Below are positions 16,867 through 26,418 of a DNA stretch of 64,000 nt, in pieces. The stretch comes from Thalassolituus sp. UBA674 (GTDB lineage: Bacteria > Pseudomonadota > Gammaproteobacteria > Pseudomonadales > Oceanobacteraceae), in contig DBNK01000004.1 of assembly GCA_002298335.1 (NCBI GenBank), positions 62,001 to 126,000 on the forward strand, in the 5' to 3' direction. Position 1 is the stretch's first letter; each line of letters starts with the position of its first letter. The notes under the pieces were generated by a model. The model was not told the origin of the DNA and searched no databases. It saw nothing but the letters and a program-made list of their open reading frames with translations. The translations under genes were made by a program, and so were the position numbers.

Positions 16867-19542
16867 ATGGAATTACCCGACCTGAACGAACAGGCGTTCC
16901 GGGAGGAGCTGCTCAGCAATCCCGCAACGATCCGCGTCGTCCGCAGCCATATTGAACGCATCCATAACGCCCTGCGTGCGCAGTTTATGGCGACGCTGGA
17001 TGCCGACACTCTGGTGCCACTGCGCTCTGAACTGATGGACCGGATTCTGCGTTCGTTGTGGGTAACCCGTGGGTTGCCGGAAGACGGACTCGCATTAATT
17101 GCCGTCGGTGGTTATGGCCGTGGCGAATTGCAGCCTTTTTCCGATATTGATGTACTGATCCTCGCCCGCGAAGAAAGATTCATCAATGAATACAGTGAAG
17201 ATCTGCAGAGCTTCATCACCCTGCTGTGGGATCTGAAGCTGGAAGTCGGCCACAGTGTCCGCACGCTGAGCGAGTGCGTGGCTGAGGCTGCCGGTGACCT
17301 GACCATCATTACCAACCTGCTGGAAGCCCGGACTCTGGCTGGGGATCAGAGTCTCTATCCGGAGTTGTCAGATAAGATCAGTACCCGGAAAATCTGGCCG
17401 TCGGAAGCCTTTTTCAACGCTAAGTGGCAGGAACTCACCGAGCGCCACGACAAGCACAACAGCGCTGACTATAACCTCGAGCCGAACGTCAAAAACTCTC
17501 CGGGGGCGTTGAGGGATATCCAAACGGTTTCCTGGGTTGCCTGTCGCCATTTCGGTCAGGGTACGTTAGGAAACCTGTCGCAGACTGGCATTATCACCCC
17601 GTCGGAATACCAACAGTTGAGCGATGCTCACAGCTTCCTCTGGCGTGTGCGCTCGGCGTTACACTACCTGTCCGGCCGTGAAGAAGACCGCCTGCTGTTT
17701 GACCTGCAGAAGCAGGTCGCCAGTCTGCTGGGCTACAAAGATGACGACCGTCGCAGTGCCGTTGAGAACTTTATGTATGAGTTCTACCGTCATCAGCTGA
17801 CGGTCACCGAATTGTGCGAACTCATCCTGCAGCACATTCACGAAATGCATTTGTCTTTCGGACCGGTGGTGACCGAAGAAGTGAATGAGCACTTCATCTT
17901 CAGCAACGGCTATCTGCAGCTGACCACCACGGACCTGTTCAGCCGTGAGCCGGTCTGGCTGCTGAAATCCTTCCTGCTGATGGCGCAGCACCCGGAAGCT
18001 TCCGGGATGCACTCCTCGACCATCCGCGCCATCCGTGATCATCGTCATCTGATTGATGACCACTACCGCCAGCAGCGTGAGAACAACGATACCTTCATGG
18101 CGCTGATGCGCAGCCGCACCCGGGTCGTGACCGAACTGCACCGCATGATGCGCTATGGCATCCTGGGTGCGTACATCCCGGAATTCGGTGCCATTATCGG
18201 CATGATGGAGCATGACCTGCTGCACAAGTACACCGTAGATGACCACAGCATGCGGATGATCCGTCTGATGCGTCAGTTCCGCTATGGCAATGTGCGCAAG
18301 CGCTTCCCCATTGCCTCGCGCCTTATCCATACAGTCCGCAAGAAAGAGATCCTCTATCTCGCGGCCCTGTTGCACGATACCGGCAAAAGCATGGAAGGGG
18401 ATCACACCCTGAACAGTGGTGAAATTGCCCTGCGTTTCTGCCGTCAGCACCGTCTGTCAGATGCCGATGCCGCCATGGTCAGCTGGCTATGCAGCAACCA
18501 TCTGCTGATGTCCGATGCCTGCCAGCGGCTGCAGTTTTCCAACCCGGATGATGTCGTACAGTTTGCCCGCGCCGTCGGTGATCAGCAGCATCTGGATATG
18601 CTGTTTATGGTCTCCGCCGCGGATACCCATTCGACCAACCCTGAACTCTGGACGCCGTGGCGCGCCGAACAGATGCGCGAACTGTACGAAAGTACCCGCG
18701 ACATGCTCAAACGCGGCCTGGATAACCGCCAGAGCAAAGAAGAAGTAATCGCTGAGATTCAACGCAATGCCCTGCTGCAACTGAATAATTACGGCATTCC
18801 GGAAGCCCGGGTGCGGGAAATCTGGGGCAGTCCGGGGGAAGACTATTTTCTGCGAGAAGGCGTGGATAATCTGGTCTGGCACATTCTCGAAATTGATGCC
18901 CACGGTGATGTTGACCGGCCACTGATCTCCATCCGTCAGACCTCGGAGCACAATCAGGAAGGCGCAACCCAGATCTTTATCTTCGCTCCGGATCATCCCA
19001 ATCAGTTTGCGGTGATCACCGCCACACTGGACGCGCTGAACCTGAACATTCAGGACGCCCGCATCATGACCTCTGAGCAGGAACGTAATGCGGTGGATAC
19101 CTTTATTGTGCTGGATGAAAACAACGAAGCCATCACCGATCCGGATCAGATACGTCACATCCGTATCACCCTGTCAGAAGCACTGGCCGATCCGGAAAAC
19201 TACCCGACTCTGATCCAGCGCCGGACACCGCGGGCCTACAAGCAATTTATGGTGCCCACGGAAGTGACGCTGAGTAACGATGCCGATGGCCTGTGTACCA
19301 TTATGGAAGTGACCGCCGCCGACCGCCCGGGTCTGCTGGCACGGGTCGGGGAGATTCTCTCCGGCTTCGGCACCCAGATCCTCAACGCCCGCATCCTCAC
19401 CGAGGGAGAGCGTGTCTACGATATTTTCTCCATCACCGATGAACAGGGTGCGCCCTACTCTGACCCGGCACTGTGCGAAGAGATACGTCTGGCCATCATC
19501 AAAGGACTGGATCATCAGGTGGAAAAGCAGACCAACGTCTGA
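16867..19542 (+). CDS. glnD: Bifunctional uridylyltransferase/uridylyl-removing enzyme GlnD
   Basis: Nitrogen sensor that uridylylates PII proteins when glutamine is low and removes UMP when it is high. The 891 residues are ordered as follows: nucleotidyltransferase domain with GGYGRGELQPFSDIDVL (about 80-97), a central domain, an HD hydrolase domain with LLHDTGKSMEGDH (about 500), then two C-terminal ACT domains (about 700 and 810; the second reads VTAADRPGLLARVG). All key residues are present. It follows map closely, the conserved map-glnD pair. Confidence 0.97.
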   Translation: MELPDLNEQAFREELLSNPATIRVVRSHIERIHNALRAQFMATLDADTLVPLRSELMDRILRSLWVTRGLPEDGLALIAVGGYGRGELQPFSDIDVLILAREERFINEYSEDLQSFITLLWDLKLEVGHSVRTLSECVAEAAGDLTIITNLLEARTLAGDQSLYPELSDKISTRKIWPSEAFFNAKWQELTERHDKHNSADYNLEPNVKNSPGALRDIQTVSWVACRHFGQGTLGNLSQTGIITPSEYQQLSDAHSFLWRVRSALHYLSGREEDRLLFDLQKQVASLLGYKDDDRRSAVENFMYEFYRHQLTVTELCELILQHIHEMHLSFGPVVTEEVNEHFIFSNGYLQLTTTDLFSREPVWLLKSFLLMAQHPEASGMHSSTIRAIRDHRHLIDDHYRQQRENNDTFMALMRSRTRVVTELHRMMRYGILGAYIPEFGAIIGMMEHDLLHKYTVDDHSMRMIRLMRQFRYGNVRKRFPIASRLIHTVRKKEILYLAALLHDTGKSMEGDHTLNSGEIALRFCRQHRLSDADAAMVSWLCSNHLLMSDACQRLQFSNPDDVVQFARAVGDQQHLDMLFMVSAADTHSTNPELWTPWRAEQMRELYESTRDMLKRGLDNRQSKEEVIAEIQRNALLQLNNYGIPEARVREIWGSPGEDYFLREGVDNLVWHILEIDAHGDVDRPLISIRQTSEHNQEGATQIFIFAPDHPNQFAVITATLDALNLNIQDARIMTSEQERNAVDTFIVLDENNEAITDPDQIRHIRITLSEALADPENYPTLIQRRTPRAYKQFMVPTEVTLSNDADGLCTIMEVTAADRPGLLARVGEILSGFGTQILNARILTEGERVYDIFSITDEQGAPYSDPALCEEIRLAIIKGLDHQVEKQTNV

Positions 19543-19687
19543 CGCTCCGCTCTGCTGAAGTCACTGGAATTGGCAGTGACACTGGTATTGGTACAGACAA
19601 ACCCAAAACTCTGTTCCGTCCGCGCAAACCGCCTGCGTCCTGATATTCTGTCCTGACTCACTGACAGGCCTCGGCCGGAGAGATCCC

Positions 19688-20533
19688 ATGACTGAAAAAA
19701 CCTTACAGACCCTGCTGCCATCTCACCCGACCTCAGACGGCGACGGCGTAAAAATCCGTCGTGTGGGACTGTTTGACCAGCCCGCTGCCGACCCGTTCCT
19801 GATGCTGGACGAGCTGGTTTCTGATGATGAAGCCGACTACATCGGAGGCTTTCCCCCACATCCGCATCGTGGCATGGAAACCCTTACCTACCTGATCAAG
19901 GGCGCCCTCAAGCACCGTGACCATCTCGGTAACAAAGGTGAAATCCGCAGTGGCGGAGCGCAGTGGATGTCGGCCGGTAAAGGCATCATCCACAGCGAAA
20001 TGCCAGAGCTGGATATGGGGGGCCTGCACGGCTTTCAGCTGTGGATCAACCTGCCGGCCAGCGAAAAAATGCTGCCACCGAAATACCGCGACGTACCTGC
20101 GCCTCAGATTCCCATTCTGGAACTGGAGCAGAAACGTGGCCAGGTCGCTGCGATTGCCGGTCGCTGGATCATCGATGGCCAGGGGATCAATGGCCCGCTG
20201 GATGATCTTGCCGCCCACGCCGGTTATCTGGATATCAGCCTGAATGCCGGGGCGTCATTAACCCTGCCCGTCCCGGAAGGACAGCGTTGTCTGGTGTATG
20301 TGTTTCAGGGGCAGCTGGAGCAGCGTCCACTGGCGCCTGCGCAAACCCTGTTTGTGTTCAGTACAGACGGAGACAGCGTAACGCTGAAAGCACAGACAGA
20401 CAGCCGCATGCTGATGCTGACCGGCACACCGATTAAAGAACCAGTGGTGCATTACGGGCCGTTTGTGATGAATACCCATGAGGAAATTGAGCAGGCGATC
20501 AGGGATTATCAGAGTGGGAGTTTTGGGAAGTAG
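19688..20533 (+). CDS. Pirin family bicupin protein
   Basis: Cupin-fold protein; some bacterial pirins are quercetinases or redox-sensitive binding proteins, but the role of this one is unknown. The 281 residues show the N-terminal metal-site motif PHPHRGMETLTYL (two His, later His and Glu in KGIIHSEMPE), then a second cupin half from about residue 165. The start has GGAGAG 7 bases upstream. It stands alone after glnD and faces the DEAD-box gene. A second, different pirin is at 46341-46997. Confidence 0.88.
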   Translation: MTEKTLQTLLPSHPTSDGDGVKIRRVGLFDQPAADPFLMLDELVSDDEADYIGGFPPHPHRGMETLTYLIKGALKHRDHLGNKGEIRSGGAQWMSAGKGIIHSEMPELDMGGLHGFQLWINLPASEKMLPPKYRDVPAPQIPILELEQKRGQVAAIAGRWIIDGQGINGPLDDLAAHAGYLDISLNAGASLTLPVPEGQRCLVYVFQGQLEQRPLAPAQTLFVFSTDGDSVTLKAQTDSRMLMLTGTPIKEPVVHYGPFVMNTHEEIEQAIRDYQSGSFGK

Positions 20534-20850
20534 TTGTTGAATTAATATTGAAGGGTTTCTCTCTCCGGAGGATCTTATCTGGATGGCCAGCCCCGCTCTG
20601 GCCCTCCTGCTTTTTTCGTCGACGGCTCGCTAATCCTTCCACCCTGCAAGCTCTTTCAGTTCACGTCACGATTCGGCGTCCTGCCTCAGCGTGACTTGCT
20701 CAACATCCTGTTTCGCAGAACTGACCGCTTTGGGGTTTCAGGGCTCGCAGCAGACGAAAAGAAATTCAGGCGCAATACCGCATCTTAAAAGCACGTATCG
20801 GAAATTCAAAATCTCAGACATAAAATCCCGGGGAAGAGTGAAAATCACCA
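20534..20850. repeat. Gene-free spacer with a degenerate copy of an intergenic repeat
   Basis: No coding frame is supported in this spacer between two convergent genes. Between about 20570 and 20745 the text resembles the long inverted repeat at 33081-33580. It has the same CTGGCCCTCC(N)CTGCTT-type block followed by an exact 15-base match, TCGGCGTCCTGCCTC (20673-20687 against 33209-33223). It looks like a decayed member of the same dispersed family. No transposase is associated. Confidence 0.5.
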
Positions 20851-22194
20851 TCATTCCTTCTTCTTGCGGATGGGTGCAAACCCGTCGTTATCCATCAGGT
20901 TACCCGCGGTTTTCGGACGGCTAGGACGCGGCCCGGCTTTTTTCTTATCCGATACCACTTTTTTACCCGCTGGTTTTTTCCCGGTGCCTTTTTTGGCTGA
21001 AGGTTTGGATTTTTTCGGACCCGCCGCTTTGCCGGACGCCTTTACTTTTTTCGGCCCGGTGAATTTAGCCTTAAGCTCTTTGATGGTGCGCGGCTCCATC
21101 AGCTGTTGCAGATAGCGCTCGAGTGAAGCCTTCAGGTTCCATTCATTCGGTGCAATCAGGCTGATCGCAAGTCCTGTGTTTCCGGCCCGGCCGGTACGGC
21201 CGATGCGGTGTACGTACTCGTCGCCTTTACGCGCCAGGTCGTAGTTGATCACCAGGTCCATACCTTCAACATCAAGGCCGCGGGCGGCTACGTCTGTCGC
21301 CACCAGCACCCGGCGGCGACCTTCGCGCAGATTCTGCATGACGTAATTACGCTCGTCCTGCGTCATCTCCCCATGCAGGGCAGCGATGTCTGAACGGTGA
21401 CCGATCAGAAAGCTGAACAGGCGATCGACTTCGGTGCGCTTGTTCACAAAGATAATGGCTTTATCAAAGGTTTCGTTGGCCAGCAGCCAGGTCAGCAGAC
21501 GGTCTTTATGGGCGTTGTCATCGGCGAGAATACGTTGCTGGCGGATCAGGTCATGCTGATCCTGAATGCTGTGAGTCGTGATTTCCTGCGGTTCTTTCAA
21601 CCAGCTGCGGGCCATACGCCCGACGCCTTCATGGCGCAGGGTCGCTGACAGCATCAGCGTCTGACGGCTTGTTGGTGTTGCGCCGACAATGGCAGACATG
21701 TCTTCGGCAAAGCCCATGTCGAGCATGCGGTCAGCTTCATCAAGGATCAGAAACTCCACATCCTTCAGTTCTACTGTCTTACGCTTGAGGTGATCCACCA
21801 GACGACCCGGGGTGGCAATAATGATTTCCGGGTTTTTACGCAGCATAGACGCCTGATAGCGGAACTCTTCACCGCCGGTGAGGGTCCCCGCATTAAGAGA
21901 ATTCAGGTCCGTCAGCCGTTTACACTCTTTCAGCACCTGCCGCGCCAGTTCCCGCGTGGGGGTCAGAATCAGGGCACGGGTGGCCGTACCCGGGGCTTCT
22001 TTATCCAGCAGACGTTGCATGATGGGCAGGAGGTAAGCCAGCGTCTTACCACTGCCGGTTTCAGCGCAGACCTGCAGGTCGTGTCCCTGCATAGCCGCAG
22101 GAATTACCTGCTGCTGTACCTCGGTGGCCTCAGTAATGGCCTGTTGCGTCAGACCTTCAGCAAGTCTGGGATGAAGTTCTGTACCAGCAAACAC
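20851..22194 (-). CDS. DEAD-box ATP-dependent RNA helicase
   Basis: ATP-driven RNA unwinding, probably in ribosome assembly or RNA decay. The 447 residues comprise a Q-motif region at the N-terminus, motif I AETGSGKT (about 44-51), PTRELA, the DEAD box in LILDEADRM, SATL (motif III), then the second RecA domain with VATDVAARGLD and HRIGRTGRAG. A Lys/Pro-rich basic tail of about 70 residues may bind RNA. The start is GTG at 22194, because an in-frame stop lies just upstream. Overall it is closest in layout to SrmB/RhlE-type helicases; the subfamily is not settled. Confidence 0.93.
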   Translation of the reverse strand: MFAGTELHPRLAEGLTQQAITEATEVQQQVIPAAMQGHDLQVCAETGSGKTLAYLLPIMQRLLDKEAPGTATRALILTPTRELARQVLKECKRLTDLNSLNAGTLTGGEEFRYQASMLRKNPEIIIATPGRLVDHLKRKTVELKDVEFLILDEADRMLDMGFAEDMSAIVGATPTSRQTLMLSATLRHEGVGRMARSWLKEPQEITTHSIQDQHDLIRQQRILADDNAHKDRLLTWLLANETFDKAIIFVNKRTEVDRLFSFLIGHRSDIAALHGEMTQDERNYVMQNLREGRRRVLVATDVAARGLDVEGMDLVINYDLARKGDEYVHRIGRTGRAGNTGLAISLIAPNEWNLKASLERYLQQLMEPRTIKELKAKFTGPKKVKASGKAAGPKKSKPSAKKGTGKKPAGKKVVSDKKKAGPRPSRPKTAGNLMDNDGFAPIRKKKE

Positions 22195-22318
22195 AATTGG
22201 TTTCTCTCATAAGAAAAGTGGCATTATAACAAACTCCTGAGCGACGCAGGCGCAGACCCGTCATTCAGAACAACCCTTTCGTTTTTTAGTTTTCAGCAGC
22301 TACAGGGACCAGATTCGT

Positions 22319-23149
22319 ATGAAAAAACTGATCGGACTGACCTTACTCAGTGCCGCCATCGCCGGATGTGCCACCTCTCCGACCGGACGCAACCAGTTTA
22401 TGCTGGTGTCGCCTCAGTCGGCCATTGTGGAATCAGAGAAAGCCTATGCCAGCACCATGGTCGAGCTGGACAAGGAAAGCAAGCTCATTACTGATCCGGC
22501 CTGGGTCAAACGTATCTCCACCATTACCGGCCGCCTGGTCACGGAAGCGGTGAAAATGGAGCCTTCCACCAAAAGCTGGAAGTGGAGTGTTGGTATTATT
22601 GACGACCCTCAGACCCTCAACGCCTGGTGCATGGCGGGAGGGCGTATGGCCATTTACAGCGGTATCGTCACTCAGCTGAAACTGACGGATGATGAAATCG
22701 CTCAGATCATGGGGCACGAAATCTCTCATGCTCTGGCCAATCACACCGCCGAACGTATGTCCCGCGCAGTGGCTATGAACGCCGGCCTTATGGCGACTGC
22801 TGTCATCACAGACAATAACGGCCTCGCTATGACCGGTACTGCCATGGCGGCCAAACTGGCGCTGGAACTGCCCAACAGCCGCACCGCAGAAAGTGAAGCC
22901 GACCGGATCGGCATTGAACTGGCCACCCGCGCCGGATACAAACCGGAAGCAGCAGTCTCCCTCTGGAATAAGATGAAACAGGCCGGAGGCAGCGGTGGAC
23001 CGCAATTTCTCAGTACGCACCCCTCTCCGGACAACCGCGCAACGACACTGGGTAAACTCGGTGAAGACATGATGAAGCTGAATCCGACACTGAAAAAGGC
23101 ACCAGTGACACCGGTTGAGATTATCACCAACGCCGACCAGCTGATGTAA
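22319..23149 (+). CDS. M48 family metallopeptidase, lipoprotein
   Basis: Zinc endopeptidase of the envelope, similar in layout to LoiP/YcaL, which cut misfolded outer-membrane proteins. The 276 residues have a lipoprotein signal (MKKLIGLTLLSAAIAGC, lipobox IAGC at residue 17). The zinc motif HEISH lies near residue 138, and the third ligand Glu is in ESEADRIG near 197. It is divergent from the helicase and convergent with the sulfotransferase, with a shared terminator between. Confidence 0.93.
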   Translation: MKKLIGLTLLSAAIAGCATSPTGRNQFMLVSPQSAIVESEKAYASTMVELDKESKLITDPAWVKRISTITGRLVTEAVKMEPSTKSWKWSVGIIDDPQTLNAWCMAGGRMAIYSGIVTQLKLTDDEIAQIMGHEISHALANHTAERMSRAVAMNAGLMATAVITDNNGLAMTGTAMAAKLALELPNSRTAESEADRIGIELATRAGYKPEAAVSLWNKMKQAGGSGGPQFLSTHPSPDNRATTLGKLGEDMMKLNPTLKKAPVTPVEIITNADQLM

Positions 23150-23167
23150 TACGGATAAATTCCGGAC

Positions 23168-23200
23168 ATAAAAAAAGCAGCCATCGGGCTGCTTTTTTTA
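23168..23200. terminator. Bidirectional intrinsic terminator
   Basis: AAAAAAAGCAGCC and GGGCTGCTTTTTTT form a hairpin with an A-tract and a T-tract on its two sides. It can therefore end both the M48 peptidase transcript (plus) and the sulfotransferase transcript (minus). Confidence 0.9.
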
Positions 23201-23215
23201 TGATTGAAATGAAAC

Positions 23216-24382
23216 TCAGACGGTTTCGATTTCGTAACGGGAGAACACAGACGCGTAATTCTCAGTGATCTCTTCAACAGTCAGACCGTGAGTCGATACA
23301 TCGTAATGATGCTTACTGGTGTACTTGCTGGCTTTCTCTTCCTCTTCTTCCAGAGTCTGATGGAATTTATCCGTCATCTCATAGTTCAGAGTTGCATAGA
23401 TTTTCTCGGCAGTTGCTTTCGGCTGAGCCACCAGATCAGAGTACTTAACAATAATACGGTGCTCTTCAGGGTATTTCTCAACGGTATCACCCGCATACTG
23501 ATACCAGTAAATAGTCGAGAGACGCGCCAGCTCTTTCAGGTGAGCGTTATCCATCGGACCGTTGGCAATGTTGTACATGTTGGCATACAGGTTCATCACG
23601 GAAGGTACACATTCGTACGGAGTACGCACCAGATACACCATTTCGGCATCCGGGAATTCATCAAAAATAGATGCAATTTTGCCGCAGTCTGCCGGATTTT
23701 TGGTCATGTAGATTTTGTCAGGACCAAACACATACATGTGCTTTTTGATCAACAGATGACGGAAGCCCATAATTTTCTGACGCATTTCCGGTGACAGCTT
23801 TTCATCGAAATACACGTAGTTTTCAATCAGACGGTAATCCGGGAAGAAAAAATACAGGTAGCAGCTGGTGAATGAAGTCAGGAAAAGCACTTCGTCTTCT
23901 TCGGTTTCAAACAGACCCACTTTGTGGATTTTGTTGAAGTCTGAAGCGACGGATTTTTCCAGGAATACGTAACCTTTATACAGAGGCGCACCGATCAGGG
24001 CATCCAGCTTACCGAAACCACGCCAGAAGAGTTTCTGCGTAATGGTCGGAGCAAAAATCATTTCCCAGGATTTAATCGCAGTAAACTGCTCATCCTTGGA
24101 CAGCATACGGTGCAGGAAGGTAGTACCGGAGCGTGGTACACCAACAATGAACAGCGGCTTTTTCACCTCAATGTCTTTGTAACCACGGAAGAAGATTTCA
24201 TCAACAATGGTGCACAGAACGTTTACTGCCTGCAGCAGCAGATAGAAAGGCACGAAGAGGATGAGAAACAGAAAACGGCGGAAGCCGAGCTTTGCGTTGA
24301 TCTTGCTGCGGTCAAAGAAAGACCGGTAGAGGGCCGAGAAAAAGAACTTTATATCGAAGTAATATGGAAAAAGACCATTCAC
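23216..24382 (-). CDS. Membrane-associated sulfotransferase family protein
   Basis: Predicted PAPS-dependent sulfotransferase; the acceptor is unknown. Of 388 residues, a hydrophobic segment at about 36-60 should anchor it to the membrane. The 5'-phosphosulfate loop GVPRSGTTFL is at residues 81-90. A second conserved stretch (VYLVRTPYECVPSVMNLY, about 240) fits the 3'-phosphate-binding motif with Arg and Ser. A Glu-rich run (LEEEEEK) lies near the C-terminus. It is a single-gene unit closed by a terminator. APS kinase, which makes PAPS, is encoded at 40581. Confidence 0.85.
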   Translation of the reverse strand: MNGLFPYYFDIKFFFSALYRSFFDRSKINAKLGFRRFLFLILFVPFYLLLQAVNVLCTIVDEIFFRGYKDIEVKKPLFIVGVPRSGTTFLHRMLSKDEQFTAIKSWEMIFAPTITQKLFWRGFGKLDALIGAPLYKGYVFLEKSVASDFNKIHKVGLFETEEDEVLFLTSFTSCYLYFFFPDYRLIENYVYFDEKLSPEMRQKIMGFRHLLIKKHMYVFGPDKIYMTKNPADCGKIASIFDEFPDAEMVYLVRTPYECVPSVMNLYANMYNIANGPMDNAHLKELARLSTIYWYQYAGDTVEKYPEEHRIIVKYSDLVAQPKATAEKIYATLNYEMTDKFHQTLEEEEEKASKYTSKHHYDVSTHGLTVEEITENYASVFSRYEIETV

Positions 24383-24501
24383 TGTTAAATCTCCGGGGAA
24401 ATTGAAAAATCTGAGCTGCGACCATTTTAGGTTTGGGGGGTTACCAAGACAAGACAGCTTTCATGGTCTGCTGGGTCGAAGCGTGCCATTAGGAAGTACA
24501 G

Positions 24502-24538
24502 TCAGGACAAAGTAACACACTGGCGCACTTTGTCCTGA
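24502..24538. repeat. Perfect 12-bp inverted repeat
   Basis: TCAGGACAAAGT and ACTTTGTCCTGA flank a 13-base spacer in the 206-base gap between the amidase and sulfotransferase genes. There is no U-tract on either strand, so it is not a clear terminator. It could be an operator or an mRNA structure upstream of the sulfotransferase. Confidence 0.6.
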
Positions 24539-24588
24539 TTGCTTTGCGGTTTTTCTGCTACGCCCTTTGATGCAACGGGAACAGCCCA

Positions 24589-26064
24589 TCAGTAACCGGG
24601 CGGCGGGGTGAAGCCTCCGAAGGTCTCTTCCAGCAATCCGGCGAAATGTATGGTTTTCAGATCCTCATTAGCGGCACCGACGATCTGAATGTTCACCGGC
24701 AGACCGGCATCGGTTTTGCCCACAGGTGCACTGGTTGCAGGCAGGCCGGTCAGTGTCGCCGGAGCAACCCACATGAACATATCCGTGTAGGGCCTGGGCT
24801 CACCGTTGATGCGGATTTTACGCGCCGGAACCGCGGGCTTCTGCTGATGTTCAAACGCCGTCGACATAGTCACCGGCATCAGCACCAGATCGTAACTATC
24901 GAACACCGCCTGAAAGCGCGTATTCAAGCGCTGACGGGCCTCATCCAGGCGGATCCACTGCGCATGCTCCTGACCAACCCCGAGCAAAACTTTTTCCGAA
25001 TCTTTGCCGGTATTCACAAAAGGACGCAATAACACCGCCAGTTTGCCCATCAGAGACGCAATGCGGCGCTGAATGCGTGGCATTCCCGGAGACAGCACTG
25101 AGCCCAGCAACTGCATATATACAGGGTAGAAACTGCTCAGACTCAGATCATCCGGAGCGCCTTCTGTTACCTGCGCTCCCTGTGCCTTAAGACTCTCCGC
25201 CAGATTGCGGTACACCTTCAGCAGGCTGTCATCCACCGGGCAGTCCGGATCTTTGGTCCACAGCAGAACCTTATAATCCGCCAGCGTCTGTTTTTCCGGG
25301 GCTGGCAGCCTCAGTGACCAGCCCGGGCCCATGTCCGGCAGTGGCCCGGCAAGAATCTGCATCAGGGTCGCCAGATCGTCCGCGGAGCGTGCCAGCGGGC
25401 CAGTCACAGCCATATCCGGTTCGCGTAGCATGCCCGGAGGTCCGGGAATATGACCACGCATGGTGGTAATGCCATAGGTTGGCTTGTGGCCGTAAAGCCC
25501 GCAGAAGGACGCCGGAGTACGGATCGAGCCGGCCAGATCAGAGCCCAGTTCCACCGGTGTCAAACCCGCCGCCAAGGCTGCTGCTGCACCTCCGGACGAT
25601 CCACCCGGAGTACGCGTGGTATCCCAGGGGTTGTTGGTCGTGCCATAAATTTTGTTGTACGACTGGATGTCACTGGCCAATAGCGGGACATTGGTTTTCC
25701 CCATCACGATGGCACCGGCCCGGATCAGCTGCTCTACCGCCGCGGCATTGGCCGATGGCATGTGCTTCTCATAATAGGGCTCACCCGCAGTGCAGGGCAT
25801 TCCCACCACTTCAAAGGTGTCTTTGATGGTCATGGGAATGCCATGCAGAGGTCCGCTCAGCTCGCCCCTTGAGCGGGCTTCGTCGGCGGCATCCGCCTGC
25901 TTAAGCGCTGATTCAAAATCGGTGGCGACTACCGCATTCAGAGCAGGATTCAGAGCTGTGATACGGTCACGGAAATATTCGACCAGACCACGACTGGTTA
26001 CTTCCCCCTGGTCGAGTGCCGCCCGCAACCCCGCTAATGTGCTGTATGACCATGATGCTGACAA
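24589..26064 (-). CDS. Amidase signature family hydrolase
   Basis: Hydrolyses an amide bond using a Ser-cisSer-Lys triad; the substrate cannot be told. Catalytic Lys is in MTIKDTF, cis-Ser in GGSSGGAAAA, and the nucleophile Ser in GSDLAGSIRTPA. The start is a TTG at 26064 with AAGGAG 6 bases before it, giving 491 residues. Longer upstream reading is open but has no ribosome site. It lacks GatA-type operon partners (no gatB/gatC nearby), so a tRNA amidotransferase role is unlikely. It is 115 bases downstream of the DUF2589 operon on the same strand and might be part of it. Confidence 0.88.
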   Translation of the reverse strand: MSASWSYSTLAGLRAALDQGEVTSRGLVEYFRDRITALNPALNAVVATDFESALKQADAADEARSRGELSGPLHGIPMTIKDTFEVVGMPCTAGEPYYEKHMPSANAAAVEQLIRAGAIVMGKTNVPLLASDIQSYNKIYGTTNNPWDTTRTPGGSSGGAAAALAAGLTPVELGSDLAGSIRTPASFCGLYGHKPTYGITTMRGHIPGPPGMLREPDMAVTGPLARSADDLATLMQILAGPLPDMGPGWSLRLPAPEKQTLADYKVLLWTKDPDCPVDDSLLKVYRNLAESLKAQGAQVTEGAPDDLSLSSFYPVYMQLLGSVLSPGMPRIQRRIASLMGKLAVLLRPFVNTGKDSEKVLLGVGQEHAQWIRLDEARQRLNTRFQAVFDSYDLVLMPVTMSTAFEHQQKPAVPARKIRINGEPRPYTDMFMWVAPATLTGLPATSAPVGKTDAGLPVNIQIVGAANEDLKTIHFAGLLEETFGGFTPPPGY

Positions 26065-26179
26065 ACGTTTCTCCTTCTTCTTATCCCGCAACGTCGTTGC
26101 AAGAGTAACCGACGACACCGCATCAGCCAATCGGAGAATGTTTCTGCCCGGCTCCAACCCGGGCAGAGCCTTGGGGACG

Positions 26180-26407
26180 TCAGATCTCTTTGGTGTTCAT
26201 ACCACCCGGGACACCCTGATTGCTGCGGTAGGTTCCTTCATCCACTTCACTTTCATCGATGCCATTGGTCTGCGCATAATCGTCAATCGCATCCTGTGTA
26301 AAGCGGCCGGACTCGGCGTGAGAGGGGTGACTGCCCGACTGTTTACGGTAATAAGTGATCTTTGTGAGGATTCCTGATGACATACTCTGAGTCATATATT
26401 TGGCCAT
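26180..26407 (-). CDS. Small hypothetical protein, last gene of the DUF2589 operon
   Basis: Not recognised. It has 75 residues, is hydrophilic, with a basic-aromatic stretch (TKITYYRKQSGSH) followed by an acidic C-terminal half, and has no signal peptide or membrane segment. The ATG at 26407 has GGAGAG 5 bases upstream. It starts 11 bases after the zinc-ribbon gene, so it is certainly in the same transcription unit. Three of the four operon genes use near-identical GGAGA-type ribosome sites, which supports it as a real gene. Confidence 0.7.
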   Translation of the reverse strand: MAKYMTQSMSSGILTKITYYRKQSGSHPSHAESGRFTQDAIDDYAQTNGIDESEVDEGTYRSNQGVPGGMNTKEI

Positions 26408-26418
26408 GTGAGCTCTCC

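Noticed and set aside
24589..26064. GatA subunit of Glu-tRNA amidotransferase
   Set aside because: The amidase signature is present, but no gatB or gatC is near and the surrounding sequence fits general amidases; family membership alone does not support GatA.
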